From Flavobacterium sp. JAS (GTDB lineage: Bacteria; Bacteroidota; Bacteroidia; Flavobacteriales; Flavobacteriaceae): a stretch of 64,000 bases of DNA. Below are positions 1 through 7,726 of the stretch, piece after piece. The notes below the pieces were generated by a model. It did not search any database, was not told the origin of the DNA, and saw only the letters and a list, made by a program, of their open reading frames with translations. Each line of letters opens with the position of its first letter. Positions within the stretch are counted from its first letter, which is position 1. The stretch covers positions 62,001 through 126,000 of the forward strand of contig NZ_JAJMOX010000010.1 in NCBI RefSeq assembly GCF_020991455.1, read 5' to 3'. The position numbers and the translations under genes are program-made.

Positions 1-612
1 AAAGTCAACCATACTGTGAACAGCAGTTTCACTTTGTCCCACGCCAACAGTTTCGATAATAATAGTATCAAATCCTGCCGCTTCGCATAAAATAATTGAT
101 TCGCGTGTTTTACGGGCTACACCGCCCAAAGTATCTCCGGAAGCACTTGGTCTTATAAAAGCATTTTCGTCTTTTACGAGTTCTTCCATACGGGTTTTAT
201 CGCCCAAAATACTTCCGTGCGAAAGTGAACTACTCGGGTCGACCGCTAAAACCGCTACTTTTTTACCTAAGTTCGTCAGGAAACTTCCAAAAGCTTCAAT
301 AAAAGTACTTTTCCCAACGCCGGGAACGCCCGTAATTCCTATTCGGACAGATTTGTTGGCGTGAGGCAAACAGCCGTTAATAACCTCATTTGCTTTTGAG
401 GCATGTTCCGGATTTGTACTTTCAACCAAAGTAATAGCGCGACTCAGTGCCGTTCTATTTCCTTCTAAAATTCCATTGATTAATTCCGTTGAAGAGGGTT
501 GTTGTCTTCTGTTTTTTTTAATTTGACGAATAGCAAAAACATTGGTGATTTCAGGAGGTGAAATTCCGGCTTTTTCTTGTAAGCTGCTTGATTGTTTTTT
601 TGAACTTGACAA
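1..612 (-). CDS. meaB: MeaB/ArgK-family GTPase, 3' part cut by the window edge
   Basis: G3E-type P-loop GTPase that protects and reloads adenosylcobalamin-dependent methylmalonyl-CoA mutase (family knowledge). The visible 204 codons hold an N-terminal helical arm, the Walker A stretch GVPGVGKSTF (about residues 100-109), then LAVDPSSSLSHGSILGDKTRM and the switch region VETVGVGQSETAVHSMVDF, where the window ends. The start chosen is TTG at 612, giving LSSSKKQSSSLQEKAGISPPEI; no ATG lies in a suitable place. TACTTTTA upstream is one base off the -7 box. A PduO-type adenosyltransferase at 28 kb belongs to the same cofactor system. Family very sure; exact start less so. Confidence 0.9.
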   Translation of the reverse strand, partial: MSSSKKQSSSLQEKAGISPPEITNVFAIRQIKKNRRQQPSSTELINGILEGNRTALSRAITLVESTNPEHASKANEVINGCLPHANKSVRIGITGVPGVGKSTFIEAFGSFLTNLGKKVAVLAVDPSSSLSHGSILGDKTRMEELVKDENAFIRPSASGDTLGGVARKTRESIILCEAAGFDTIIIETVGVGQSETAVHSMVDF

Positions 613-672
613 AATATACTTTTTGGTACTGTAAAAGTACAGAAAACAAAAACAGTTTCAAAAAGTTAGTTT

Positions 673-773
673 GCCACGAATTGCACGAATTTTCACTAAT
701 TAAATATTCGATTGAATATTTGCTAAGCATAATTAGCATAAAGAAATTAGTAAAAATTCGTGTAATTCGTGGC
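673..773. repeat. GCCACGAATT inverted repeat, copy 1
   Basis: Two 28-nt arms (673-700 and 746-773) beginning and ending with GCCACGAATT / AATTCGTGGC are complementary with two mismatches. Between them lie two smaller palindromes, AATATTCgattGAATATT and TGCTAAgcataATTAGCA. The element fills the gap between the meaB start and the 3' end of the next minus-strand gene, so it may act as a terminator for the latter. A second copy of the same arm sequence sits at 57293-57356. Confidence 0.75.
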
Positions 774-784
774 TATAAAACAAA

Positions 785-1426
785 TTAATAAGCCGCAGTA
801 AAACGAACTTGATGGTGTTTTGCATTTTCTGCTTCATCAGCGATAACAACTGCTAAATCTTGTACAGATAAAATACTTCTTTGTTCGTCATTAAAAACTG
901 GGTTTTCAAGACCTAAACGGTATTTTCCTGTTCTTCCTGTTGTAATACCCGGATGCATTTCGAAAGCCGGACTGAAAAATGCCCAATCTAAATCTTTTTC
1001 TTCTTTCAAGATATTCAAATAATCTCTTGCTGCAGTTGCGCCAGCGTGATATTCTTTTGGAAAATCTGGAGTATCAACCGCTTGTAAACCTGGAGCTACA
1101 AATAAACTTCCGGCACCGCCAATTGTGATAAAACGTTTTACACCAGATTTCTTAACCGCTTCCTGAATTGCTTTTGATCCTGCAATGAAATCATCGTAAA
1201 TGTTAGGATTCGTCCAACCAGAATTATAGGCATTGATTACAACATCATTTCCTTTTAAAATTTCAGACAACGCGTCAACATTAAAAATGTCAGCACTTTT
1301 CCAAGTTACATTTGAGGTATCTTTTGGGTTTCTTGCAATAGCAGTAATGTCATGATTTCTGTTTGCTAACTCGTTTAAAATGGCTGAGCCAACAAATCCG
1401 GTTGCTCCAATGATTGCGATTTTCAT
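785..1426 (-). CDS. NAD(P)-binding Rossmann-fold protein (YwnB-like, NAD(P)H-binding family)
   Basis: 213-aa atypical SDR/NmrA-type protein. The N-terminus MKIAIIGATGFVGSAIL carries the nucleotide-binding glycine motif GATGFVG (residues 7-13). A conserved TIGGAGSLF loop sits near residue 101 and DWAFFSPAFEMHPG near 149. No YxxxK catalytic pair is obvious, as in this non-classical family, so the substrate cannot be read from sequence. It follows an Rrf2 regulator gene by 57 nt on the same strand. The same pairing of Rrf2 regulator and NAD(P)-binding protein exists as ywnA-ywnB in Bacillus, suggesting a stress-induced reductase under the control of its neighbour. An operator-like palindrome lies 18-36 nt before its ATG. 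Confidence 0.85.
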   Translation of the reverse strand: MKIAIIGATGFVGSAILNELANRNHDITAIARNPKDTSNVTWKSADIFNVDALSEILKGNDVVINAYNSGWTNPNIYDDFIAGSKAIQEAVKKSGVKRFITIGGAGSLFVAPGLQAVDTPDFPKEYHAGATAARDYLNILKEEKDLDWAFFSPAFEMHPGITTGRTGKYRLGLENPVFNDEQRSILSVQDLAVVIADEAENAKHHQVRFTAAY

Positions 1427-1443
1427 AGTATATAATTTTAATT

Positions 1444-1462
1444 AGTAATAAAAAATGTTACA
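1444..1462 (-). promoter_or_regulatory. Putative Rrf2 operator before the oxidoreductase gene
   Basis: The 7-5-7 imperfect palindrome AGTATTA-like arms (aGTAATA, 5 nt, TgTTACA) differs at two arm positions from the perfect site at 1894-1912. Same spacing and position close to a start codon suggest a shared regulator, presumably the adjacent Rrf2 protein. Confidence 0.5.
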
Positions 1463-1483
1463 GTTTTGTGTAAAAAAATAGTA

Positions 1484-1891
1484 TTAGAATTGATTAGAAA
1501 AATCTTCCAGAGAGATTCCTTCTAATTGTAAACTAACTTTTTGATTCATCTCAGCATATAAAGAACTTAAATTTTGATTGATTTTCTTTCCAACAGGACA
1601 ATCAGGATTAGGCTGATTTTTTGCATACCCTAAGTTAATGGTTTCAAAGGTCATTTCAAATATTTCTTTTAATGTGATTTTCGAAGGATCGATCGACAGT
1701 TTTGTTCCGCCATTTTTTCCTTCTTTGCTTTCTACAATATGATGCGATTTTAAGTTGGCAATTTCTTTTCGAACCAATACGGGATTCAAATTGATACTCC
1801 CAGCAATATACTCAGATGACAAAAAATCATTTGGGTATTTGGTGAGTAAAGTCAAAATGTGAATCGTTATGGCAAATTTACCTGAAATCAT
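1484..1891 (-). CDS. Rrf2-family transcriptional regulator
   Basis: 135-aa winged-helix regulator. The N-terminal half MISGKFAITIHILTLL..FLSSEYIAGSINLNPVLVRKEIANLKSHHIVESKEGKNGG is a typical Rrf2 helix-turn-helix plus wing. The C-terminal part has only one cysteine (in NPDCPVGKK, about residue 98), so it cannot form the three-Cys iron-sulphur site of IscR/NsrR. It resembles the YwnA-type, cluster-free members, which may use one Cys as a redox sensor (inference). It heads a likely two-gene unit with the downstream NAD(P)-binding protein. A perfect inverted repeat overlapping its -7 box points to autorepression. Confidence 0.9.
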   Translation of the reverse strand: MISGKFAITIHILTLLTKYPNDFLSSEYIAGSINLNPVLVRKEIANLKSHHIVESKEGKNGGTKLSIDPSKITLKEIFEMTFETINLGYAKNQPNPDCPVGKKINQNLSSLYAEMNQKVSLQLEGISLEDFSNQF

Positions 1892-1893
1892 AC

Positions 1894-1918
1894 TGTAATA
1901 AAATATATTACAAATGTA
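1894..1918 (-). promoter_or_regulatory. Putative Rrf2 promoter (-7 box) with overlapping operator
   Basis: On the minus strand TACATTTG (1918-1911) matches the -7 consensus TAnnTTTG. It overlaps the perfect 7-5-7 inverted repeat TGTAATA-n5-TATTACA (1894-1912), which ends 3 nt before the ATG at 1891. A protein bound there would occlude the promoter. Confidence 0.55.
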
Positions 1919-2033
1919 ATACGTTTTATCAAATAAAAAAAGTTTTAACTAAAATTTAATTTAAATAGGAGGCAAGATAAAATGGGAAGTTGTGCACATC
2001 ATTCGTTTGAACAATGTGCATTCCCAAGATTGA

Positions 2034-2498
2034 CTATTTGATTTTTGATTGATTCCTGATCGAAGAGTAATAAACCCAAAGTATAAAAAGAAGCTGTAGC
2101 GGTATTCTAAACCATAGATACGAGATGCCTTTACCGCTATAATCGGCAGTTTTTAAATTTATATTGTGGTATGCGGCATAAATATTAGCGGGAAGCAGCA
2201 CTATAAAAAATAAAATAAGTAGTTTGCCTGTAAGCAATGTCATTTTTGGTATCAAGAGCCCTGCCGCTGCTGCCAGTTCTATAACTCCAGTAATGTATAC
2301 AATTAAGATAGGCGAAGGCAAAAAAGAGATCATCATTGCCATTCCTTTGGCAAATGCAAAATGACCAATCGCCGTAAATACAAGCATGGCTGCCATAGCA
2401 ATTCTACTAGCCTGTGAAATTTCAAATCTTTTAGTTATTAGTTTTACAATAAGCAACGCACTTGCAAAAACTCCGAATAAAATAATTAAGGTTTCCAT
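2034..2498 (-). CDS. DoxX-family membrane protein
   Basis: 154-aa protein with four hydrophobic segments (about residues 3-20, 31-50, 58-84 and 88-110) plus a C-terminal one near 130-146. The middle resembles the DoxX family: AAMLVFTAIGHFAFAKGMAMMISFLP followed by GVIELAAAAGLLIP. The exact role of single DoxX proteins is unknown; some are linked to thiol or oxidative stress. It lies 55 nt downstream of the Crp/Fnr-like regulator gene on the same strand, so the two may be co-transcribed, and regulator-DoxX pairs are common in Bacteroidota. Confidence 0.8.
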   Translation of the reverse strand: METLIILFGVFASALLIVKLITKRFEISQASRIAMAAMLVFTAIGHFAFAKGMAMMISFLPSPILIVYITGVIELAAAAGLLIPKMTLLTGKLLILFFIVLLPANIYAAYHNINLKTADYSGKGISYLWFRIPLQLLFILWVYYSSIRNQSKIK

Positions 2499-2553
2499 AT
2501 CTTTTTTTTATGCAAAGTTGCACCCTAAAGAAACTTAAAACAATGAACCTGGG

Positions 2554-3120
2554 TTAATAAATACGTTTTCTTATTCTGCTCAAAGCTTGTGGAGTAATGC
2601 CAATATAAGAAGCGAGGTATTTTTGAGGAATCTTTTGAATCAATTGTGGCTGTTCTGTAAAGAGATTGCGATAGCGTTGCTCAGCAGAATCGTTAAGGAG
2701 CGAAAGTTCTCGTTTGGTTTTTTTTAGAAATAAGTCTTCACTTGCAAGACGTCCAATAGTATTACCAATTTTTGTTTCGGCATAAATATACTGAAGATCG
2801 CTATAAGATATGCGCCAAAGTACCGTGTCAGCAAGAGTTTCAATGATATAATTTGCGGGCAATCTTGTAATAAAGGAATCATAGCCGCTCGCAAATTCTC
2901 CATCAAATACAAATGTAAAAGTAAGATCGCTATCTTCACCGGGAATAAAATATCGAACTAATCCTTTCTCTACAAACGAAAGATAGTTTTCGACCTGACC
3001 TGTTTCAAGTATTGGTGTTTTCTTTGAAAATTCCTGGCGTATTAGCTTTGATGAAAAAGTATTCCATTCTTCATTCGAAAGTTTTGCCATTCGCTCAAAA
3101 TTATCTCGTATTAACTGCAT
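2554..3120 (-). CDS. Crp/Fnr-family transcriptional regulator
   Basis: 188-aa cyclic-nucleotide-binding-fold regulator. The cupin-like domain spans about residues 20-130 (PILETGQVENYLSFVEKGLVRYF, then DGEFASGYDSFITRLPANYIIETLADT). The C-terminus IPQKYLASYIGITPQALSRIRKRIY is a helix-turn-helix. The cAMP-contacting residues of Crp are not recognisable, as is usual for these short Bacteroidota members. A roughly 195-bp nested palindrome sits immediately upstream, between this gene and the divergent permease gene. Confidence 0.88.
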   Translation of the reverse strand: MQLIRDNFERMAKLSNEEWNTFSSKLIRQEFSKKTPILETGQVENYLSFVEKGLVRYFIPGEDSDLTFTFVFDGEFASGYDSFITRLPANYIIETLADTVLWRISYSDLQYIYAETKIGNTIGRLASEDLFLKKTKRELSLLNDSAEQRYRNLFTEQPQLIQKIPQKYLASYIGITPQALSRIRKRIY

Positions 3121-3147
3121 TGATTTTTTTTAAATTATATATGTGCC

Positions 3148-3342
3148 AATCAAGAGTTGAAAGTATTCAAATTGTGCCGTTAGGTACTAAATATTGGTAG
3201 TCATATCGGTTCGAAATTCGTTGGCGTGCCGTAGGTACGCAACAAAATGATATCTATTGCGTACCTACGGCACGCTAAACTTATTCCAATTTATGTTTTC
3301 TACCAATATTTAGTACCTAACGGCACATTTCAACTCTTGATT
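3148..3342. repeat. Nested palindromic element, copy A (GTGCC family)
   Basis: The core element spans 3174-3326. The outer arms, 27 nt each (3174-3200 and 3300-3326), are perfectly complementary and begin GTGCCGTTAGGTACTAAATA. The inner arms, 19 nt each (3224-3242 and 3257-3275, starting GCGTGCCGTAGGTACGCAA), are also perfect, with a 14-nt loop. This copy alone is enclosed by a further 15-nt perfect arm pair (3148-3162 and 3328-3342, AATCAAGAGTTGAAA). It fills most of the 320-nt divergent spacer between the Crp/Fnr gene and the AEC permease gene. Related copies lie at 10649 and 20134. Confidence 0.9.
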
Positions 3343-3440
3343 AGCATTACACATTAAAAGTAGCAAAAAACTTAAATAAGCGGTATGATTTTTTTTAGGC
3401 AACAACTTATAAATGTCTATTTTTGTGACTACTCAACGAT

Positions 3441-4352
3441 ATGAACAACTTTATTTTAATATTTTTCTTCCTTGCATTAGGTTTGCTTTTACAAAGAGTA
3501 AAAAGCTTTCCAACTAATATTTATAAAGTTTTAAATAAAATTGTAGTCTACTTTTGCTTACCTGCAATTACCTTGTATCATATTCCGAAAATAAAATGGA
3601 GCAATGAATTATTGTTTCCAATTGCTTCTGGTTGGATCTGTTTTATTTTGGCTTGTATCTTTTTTCATTTCTTAGGAAGAAGATTTGGCTGGTCCAACAA
3701 ACTTATTGGATGTCTGATTTTAACCGCCGGATTAAGCAACAGCTCTTTCCTGGGATATCCTATAATCGAAGCTTTGTTTGGAAAAAAAGGTTTAGAAACG
3801 GCCGTTTTGGTTGATCAGCCCGGAACTTTTGTTGTGGTTTCTACTTTGGGAGTTTTTGTGGCAGCTTTTTATTCAAAAGGAAGTCCAAATGCATTGAGTA
3901 TTATTAAAAAAGTATTGCTTTTTCCGCCTTTCCTCACCTTTGTTGTGGCGTGTTTAATGAATGTTACAGACTATCAGTTTGATATTACTATTCAATCGGT
4001 TTTATTAACGATAGGAAGTTTGGTGACACCTTTGGCATTACTTTCAGTAGGATTGCAACTTCAATTTGATAGAAGAAGCCAACATTGGAAATTTCTGCGA
4101 TTGGGACTTTTCTTTAAGTTAATTCTTAGTCCTCTGATAATTTTTGTTTTGTATGTCTTTATTTTTAACCAACATTCTGAAGCTATAAAAGTAACTTTGA
4201 TTGAAGTTGCTATGGCTCCAATGATTACAGGCGCAATTTTGGCTTCAACCTATGGATTAAAACCCAGATTGAGCAGTATGATGATCGGTTTCGGAATCCC
4301 AATTTCGTTTTTAACGATTGCTATTTGGTATCTGATTCTTAGTTTTGTTTAA
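3441..4352 (+). CDS. AEC-family (auxin efflux carrier-like) permease
   Basis: 303-aa integral membrane protein with about ten hydrophobic helices and the two-fold layout of the AEC/bile-acid-type transporters. Recognisable spots are the N-terminal MNNFILIFFFLALGLLLQR, the mid-protein glycine/asparagine-rich segment TAGLSNSSFLGYPIIEALFG (about residues 94-113) and the C-terminal half MAPMITGAILASTYGLKP. Bacterial members export or import small organic acids or amino-acid derivatives; the substrate here cannot be deduced. It is a single gene, read divergently from the Crp/Fnr-like regulator. Confidence 0.87.
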   Translation: MNNFILIFFFLALGLLLQRVKSFPTNIYKVLNKIVVYFCLPAITLYHIPKIKWSNELLFPIASGWICFILACIFFHFLGRRFGWSNKLIGCLILTAGLSNSSFLGYPIIEALFGKKGLETAVLVDQPGTFVVVSTLGVFVAAFYSKGSPNALSIIKKVLLFPPFLTFVVACLMNVTDYQFDITIQSVLLTIGSLVTPLALLSVGLQLQFDRRSQHWKFLRLGLFFKLILSPLIIFVLYVFIFNQHSEAIKVTLIEVAMAPMITGAILASTYGLKPRLSSMMIGFGIPISFLTIAIWYLILSFV

Positions 4353-4493
4353 AATATTCGGATTAATTTTAATTTATTTATATAAAATTGACCGAAAAAG
4401 TAGAGTTTCGGTTTTTTTAACTTTTTTTATGAAAATCTATGGTTTCCTTGTTCATTTTTTAAGTAATTTTAGAGGAACTAAAAAAAATAAATT

Positions 4494-5132
4494 ATGTCAA
4501 CATTAAGATTAGGTGATATAGCTCCGGATTTTCATGCAGAAACCACCGAAGGGCCAGTCAATTTTCACGAATGGTTAGGTAATTCATGGGGAGTTTTATT
4601 CTCGCATCCATCAGATTTTACGCCTGTTTGTACAACTGAATTAGGAACGGTTGCAAATTATCTTCCGGAATTTACAAAAAGAAATACAAAGGTTATTGCC
4701 TTAAGTGTCGATGGTTTAGAGTCGCATTTAGAATGGATTAAAGACATTAATGAAACTCAAAATACCACGGTTAATTTTCCGATAATTGCCGACGAGGATA
4801 AAAAAATAGCGACTTTATACGATATGTTGCACCCAAATGCAAGCGATAAATTCACCGTTCGTTCTGTGTTTGTAATTGGTGCCGATAAAAAAATAAAATT
4901 GACATTAACGTATCCGGCTTCAACAGGAAGAAATTTTGATGAATTGCTTCGTGTTATCGATAGTTTACAATTAACAGCAAATTATAGCGTAGCAACTCCC
5001 GCAAACTGGAAAGACGGCGAAGATGTAGTAATTACGCCAGCAGTTCCGGACAGTGATATTCCTGCTAAATTCCCAAAAGGACACACGCCAATAAAACCAT
5101 ATTTGCGCATGACACCGCAACCTAATAAATAA
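4494..5132 (+). CDS. 1-Cys peroxiredoxin (Prx6 subfamily)
   Basis: 212-aa cytosolic thiol peroxidase reducing hydrogen peroxide and organic hydroperoxides. The active-site motif HPSDFTPVCTTE places the peroxidatic cysteine at residue 46. It is the only cysteine in the protein, so no resolving Cys exists and the enzyme must use an external thiol; bacillithiol is a candidate because bshC lies in the same window (inference). Thr43 and a later Arg (SVFVIG context) complete the usual site. The C-terminal extension KDGEDVVITPAVPD..FPKG is the Prx6 dimer region. Single gene ending at a CTAAG repeat shared with the convergent antiporter gene. Confidence 0.93.
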   Translation: MSTLRLGDIAPDFHAETTEGPVNFHEWLGNSWGVLFSHPSDFTPVCTTELGTVANYLPEFTKRNTKVIALSVDGLESHLEWIKDINETQNTTVNFPIIADEDKKIATLYDMLHPNASDKFTVRSVFVIGADKKIKLTLTYPASTGRNFDELLRVIDSLQLTANYSVATPANWKDGEDVVITPAVPDSDIPAKFPKGHTPIKPYLRMTPQPNK

Positions 5133-5136
5133 GTCT

Positions 5137-5200
5137 CTAAGTTTCTAAGATGCTAAGTTTAAATCTTAGTACCTTAGAAACTTAGTGCCTTAGTAGCTTA
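5137..5200. repeat. CTAAGnnn octamer array facing CTTAG array, copy 1
   Basis: Three CTAAG units at exact 8-nt spacing (5137, 5145, 5153) are followed by CTTAG units at 5165, 5173, 5181 and 5189 and a final CTTA at 5197, also every 8 nt. The two halves can pair as a long imperfect hairpin. It lies between two convergent genes and ends just before the antiporter stop codon, the position of a bidirectional terminator. Confidence 0.8.
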
Positions 5201-5202
5201 AG

Positions 5203-7440
5203 CTAAGCTATTTTCATCAACTCAGTCATTTGTTTTTTATTGCCAACAACCCAGATAATATCATTTTTTTCTAAAATCAAATGCGATTCCGGGTTTAAGA
5301 TACGATTACCATTTCTTTCAAGTCCCACGACAAGTCCGCCGGTTTTTCCTCTAAATTGACCAATACTTTTTTTCGTAAATTCCTCATGAGAAATTTCTAA
5401 CTGTCTCAATACAATATCAGATTCTTCTACCGCTTTAGGTGCTTCTATTTCGTTTTGATTCAGATATTTATTGAACTCAGTAACCTGAGCATCCGTACCA
5501 ATTACACAAATCTCATCACCGGGAAATAAGCGCTCATTTTTAGTTGGAATTGGGATTGTGACATCACCTCGTTTTATATAAGCGATATTGATTCCCATTA
5601 ATTCTCTAATACGTAATTCGGCTAAGGTTTTACCTGCCAGGTTTGATTCTTTTCCAATATCAAAAAATGACATGTGACCGTCCCAAGGCATTAAATTAGC
5701 ATATCTTCGGTCAATTTTTTTATTTTCACGATCATTCAAATTCTTCAGGAAATGACTTTCAATTTTATGATATTGCTCATTTAATCTCTTAGGGAATATT
5801 TGATACACTGTAATAGCGATAATCAAAGCTATAAAAGCAATTAAAGGAGAGAAGAAAATATTCAGTAAAAATCCAATAAAAAATAAACCAAGGCTCATTC
5901 TAATTAAAATAAGCATTAATAATGCGCCACGATATTTACGTTCTGCCCACAAAGTATTGACTTCTTCTACGGCAACTCGTCTAAGCGAAAGTGCCCATAA
6001 AAACGGAGCAATTATAACTACGGTAATAAGAGCAGCCAAAGTGTTTCCAAATCTTGTATCTTCAACTAAAGGAGCGACAAATTTTGCCGATAATAAAATA
6101 ATGGCAGTTATAATAATAGTGTGTAATATGATCTGAATAAGATAGGCATTCAGCACTTTTTGCCAAATACTTACCGATTTTATCGCTTGTGCATTTAAAC
6201 TATAACGGTTGATATTTTTGACCCATTTTTTAGGAAGTTTTTGTTCCAGAAAATGAGAAAACGGCACAGCGTATTTCACCATAAACGGCGTCGTAAAAGT
6301 AGTTATAGCCGAGACTGCCACAACAACAGGATATAAAAACGAACTGGTTACATTTAGAGTCATTCCCAGTGTAGCAATAATAAATGAAAACTCTCCGATT
6401 TGCGACAAACTCATTCCTGTTTGCACGGATTGTTTTAAAGGCTGACCTGCCAATAGTGCACCAATAGTAGAACTCACAGATTGCCCAATAATAGTCACAA
6501 ATGTCAAAATAGCAACTGGTAAGGCATGTGTATACAACATTTTTGGATCAATAAGCATCCCAACAGATACGAAGAAAATTGCGCCAAATAAATCTTTTAC
6601 TGGTTTTATTAAATGTTCAATATGTTCTGCCTGTGTAGTTTCGGCAATAATAGAACCCATGATAAAAGCTCCTAAAGCCGGAGAAAAACCAACATTTGAA
6701 GCAAAACTTACCATCGTTAAACATAGTGCAAGAGAAATAATCAGCAACATTTCGTCAGTCAGTAAATGTTTGGCTTTTTTAAGGAGCGTCGGGATAAAAA
6801 AGATTCCACCAACAAACCAGGCAGTTAGAAAAAATACCAGTTTTAAAACAGACATCATTAATTCGCTTCCTGAAAATTGCTGACTTACCGCAATTGTCGA
6901 AAGCAAAACCATCATTAAAATAGCTACAAGATCTTGGACAATTAATGATCCAATTACAATTCCGGCAAATTTTTGTGCTTTTACGCCAAGTTCGTCAAAG
7001 GTTTTTAGAATAATTGTAGTAGAAGAAATCGATAAAATAACGCCCAAAAAGATACTATCCATTTGTCCCCAATCCATCCATCGACCAACCAGATAACCCA
7101 ATATAACCATTGTAATAATTTGGGTAATTGCCGTTATGGAGGCAGTTCCGCCCACTTTCATCAGTTTTTTAAAACTAAATTCGAGCCCTAAACTAAACAG
7201 CAAAATGATCACACCAATTTCTGCCCAAACTTCAACACTTTTCATCTCTGTAATAGTTGGAAAAAAATCAAAATGATTTCCTGCCAAAAATCCCGCAATT
7301 AAATACCCTAAAACCAAGGGTTGTTTAATTAATTTAAATAATAAAACGGCAATTCCGGCAGTCATCAGGATTAATCCCAAATCACTGATCAAAGGTTGTA
7401 AATGGTGTGTAGTTGTAGCAGCGGCGTTTAAGGAAATCAT
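5203..7440 (-). CDS. Cation:proton antiporter of the CPA2 (KefB-like) family with TrkA-C domains
   Basis: 745-aa membrane transporter. Residues 1 to about 390 form the CPA2 antiporter domain with roughly 12 helices (LGYLIAGFLAG, then IGVIILLFSLGLEFSFKKL, GVILSISSTTIILKTFDELG, SLIVQDLVAILM, and IGEFSFIIATLG). Asp169 in IVQDLVA is the expected ion-site residue. Two or three extra helices follow at about 425-545. The soluble C-terminus has two TrkA-C (RCK-C) folds around residues 585-655 and 660-745, usually binding a nucleotide or metal ligand. A likely role is K+ or Na+ exchange for pH and volume control. No RCK-N domain is present. Confidence 0.9.
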   Translation of the reverse strand: MISLNAAATTTHHLQPLISDLGLILMTAGIAVLLFKLIKQPLVLGYLIAGFLAGNHFDFFPTITEMKSVEVWAEIGVIILLFSLGLEFSFKKLMKVGGTASITAITQIITMVILGYLVGRWMDWGQMDSIFLGVILSISSTTIILKTFDELGVKAQKFAGIVIGSLIVQDLVAILMMVLLSTIAVSQQFSGSELMMSVLKLVFFLTAWFVGGIFFIPTLLKKAKHLLTDEMLLIISLALCLTMVSFASNVGFSPALGAFIMGSIIAETTQAEHIEHLIKPVKDLFGAIFFVSVGMLIDPKMLYTHALPVAILTFVTIIGQSVSSTIGALLAGQPLKQSVQTGMSLSQIGEFSFIIATLGMTLNVTSSFLYPVVVAVSAITTFTTPFMVKYAVPFSHFLEQKLPKKWVKNINRYSLNAQAIKSVSIWQKVLNAYLIQIILHTIIITAIILLSAKFVAPLVEDTRFGNTLAALITVVIIAPFLWALSLRRVAVEEVNTLWAERKYRGALLMLILIRMSLGLFFIGFLLNIFFSPLIAFIALIIAITVYQIFPKRLNEQYHKIESHFLKNLNDRENKKIDRRYANLMPWDGHMSFFDIGKESNLAGKTLAELRIRELMGINIAYIKRGDVTIPIPTKNERLFPGDEICVIGTDAQVTEFNKYLNQNEIEAPKAVEESDIVLRQLEISHEEFTKKSIGQFRGKTGGLVVGLERNGNRILNPESHLILEKNDIIWVVGNKKQMTELMKIA

Positions 7441-7460
7441 AAAGTGGTATATTTTTGTTC

Positions 7461-7615
7461 AGGAGCTAATCCAGCTTTCCATTTCAAGCTTTTACTCAAA
7501 AAAGCTATTTTTAATGCAGTTTCAGGAGCTTCCTTTGGTCGCTCTGTTCCTGCAAAAAAATATGCTTTTTTGAGTAAAAAGCTTTTCATTTCAAATGTAA
7601 TTCACTGAACTCCTA
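7461..7615. repeat. AGGAGCT/AGCCCCGAT element, copy 1 (divergent end)
   Basis: Begins AGGAGCTAATCCAGCTTTCC and ends in GAACTCCT, with an inner stem GCTTTT.CTCAAAAAAGC against GCTTTTTTGAGTAAAAAGC and a loop containing CTTCCTTTGGTCGCTC that recurs in copy 3 (21295). It lies upstream of the antiporter gene and downstream of purB in transcription terms. The 286-nt spacer also has a terminator hairpin and nothing else recognisable. Confidence 0.65.
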
Positions 7616-7676
7616 TAAAAATAAAAGTTAAGTGAAGTAATCTGGGCTAAAACCCTAACAAGATTTATAAATAAAA

Positions 7677-7705
7677 AAAGCTATCGATAAAGATAGCTTT
7701 TTTTG
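7677..7705. terminator. Terminator hairpin after purB
   Basis: AAAGCTATC-gataaa-GATAGCTTT stem with T-runs on both strands, 22 nt beyond the purB stop codon. Confidence 0.75.
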
Positions 7706-7726
7706 AGAAAATATTTTAGGTTTTCT

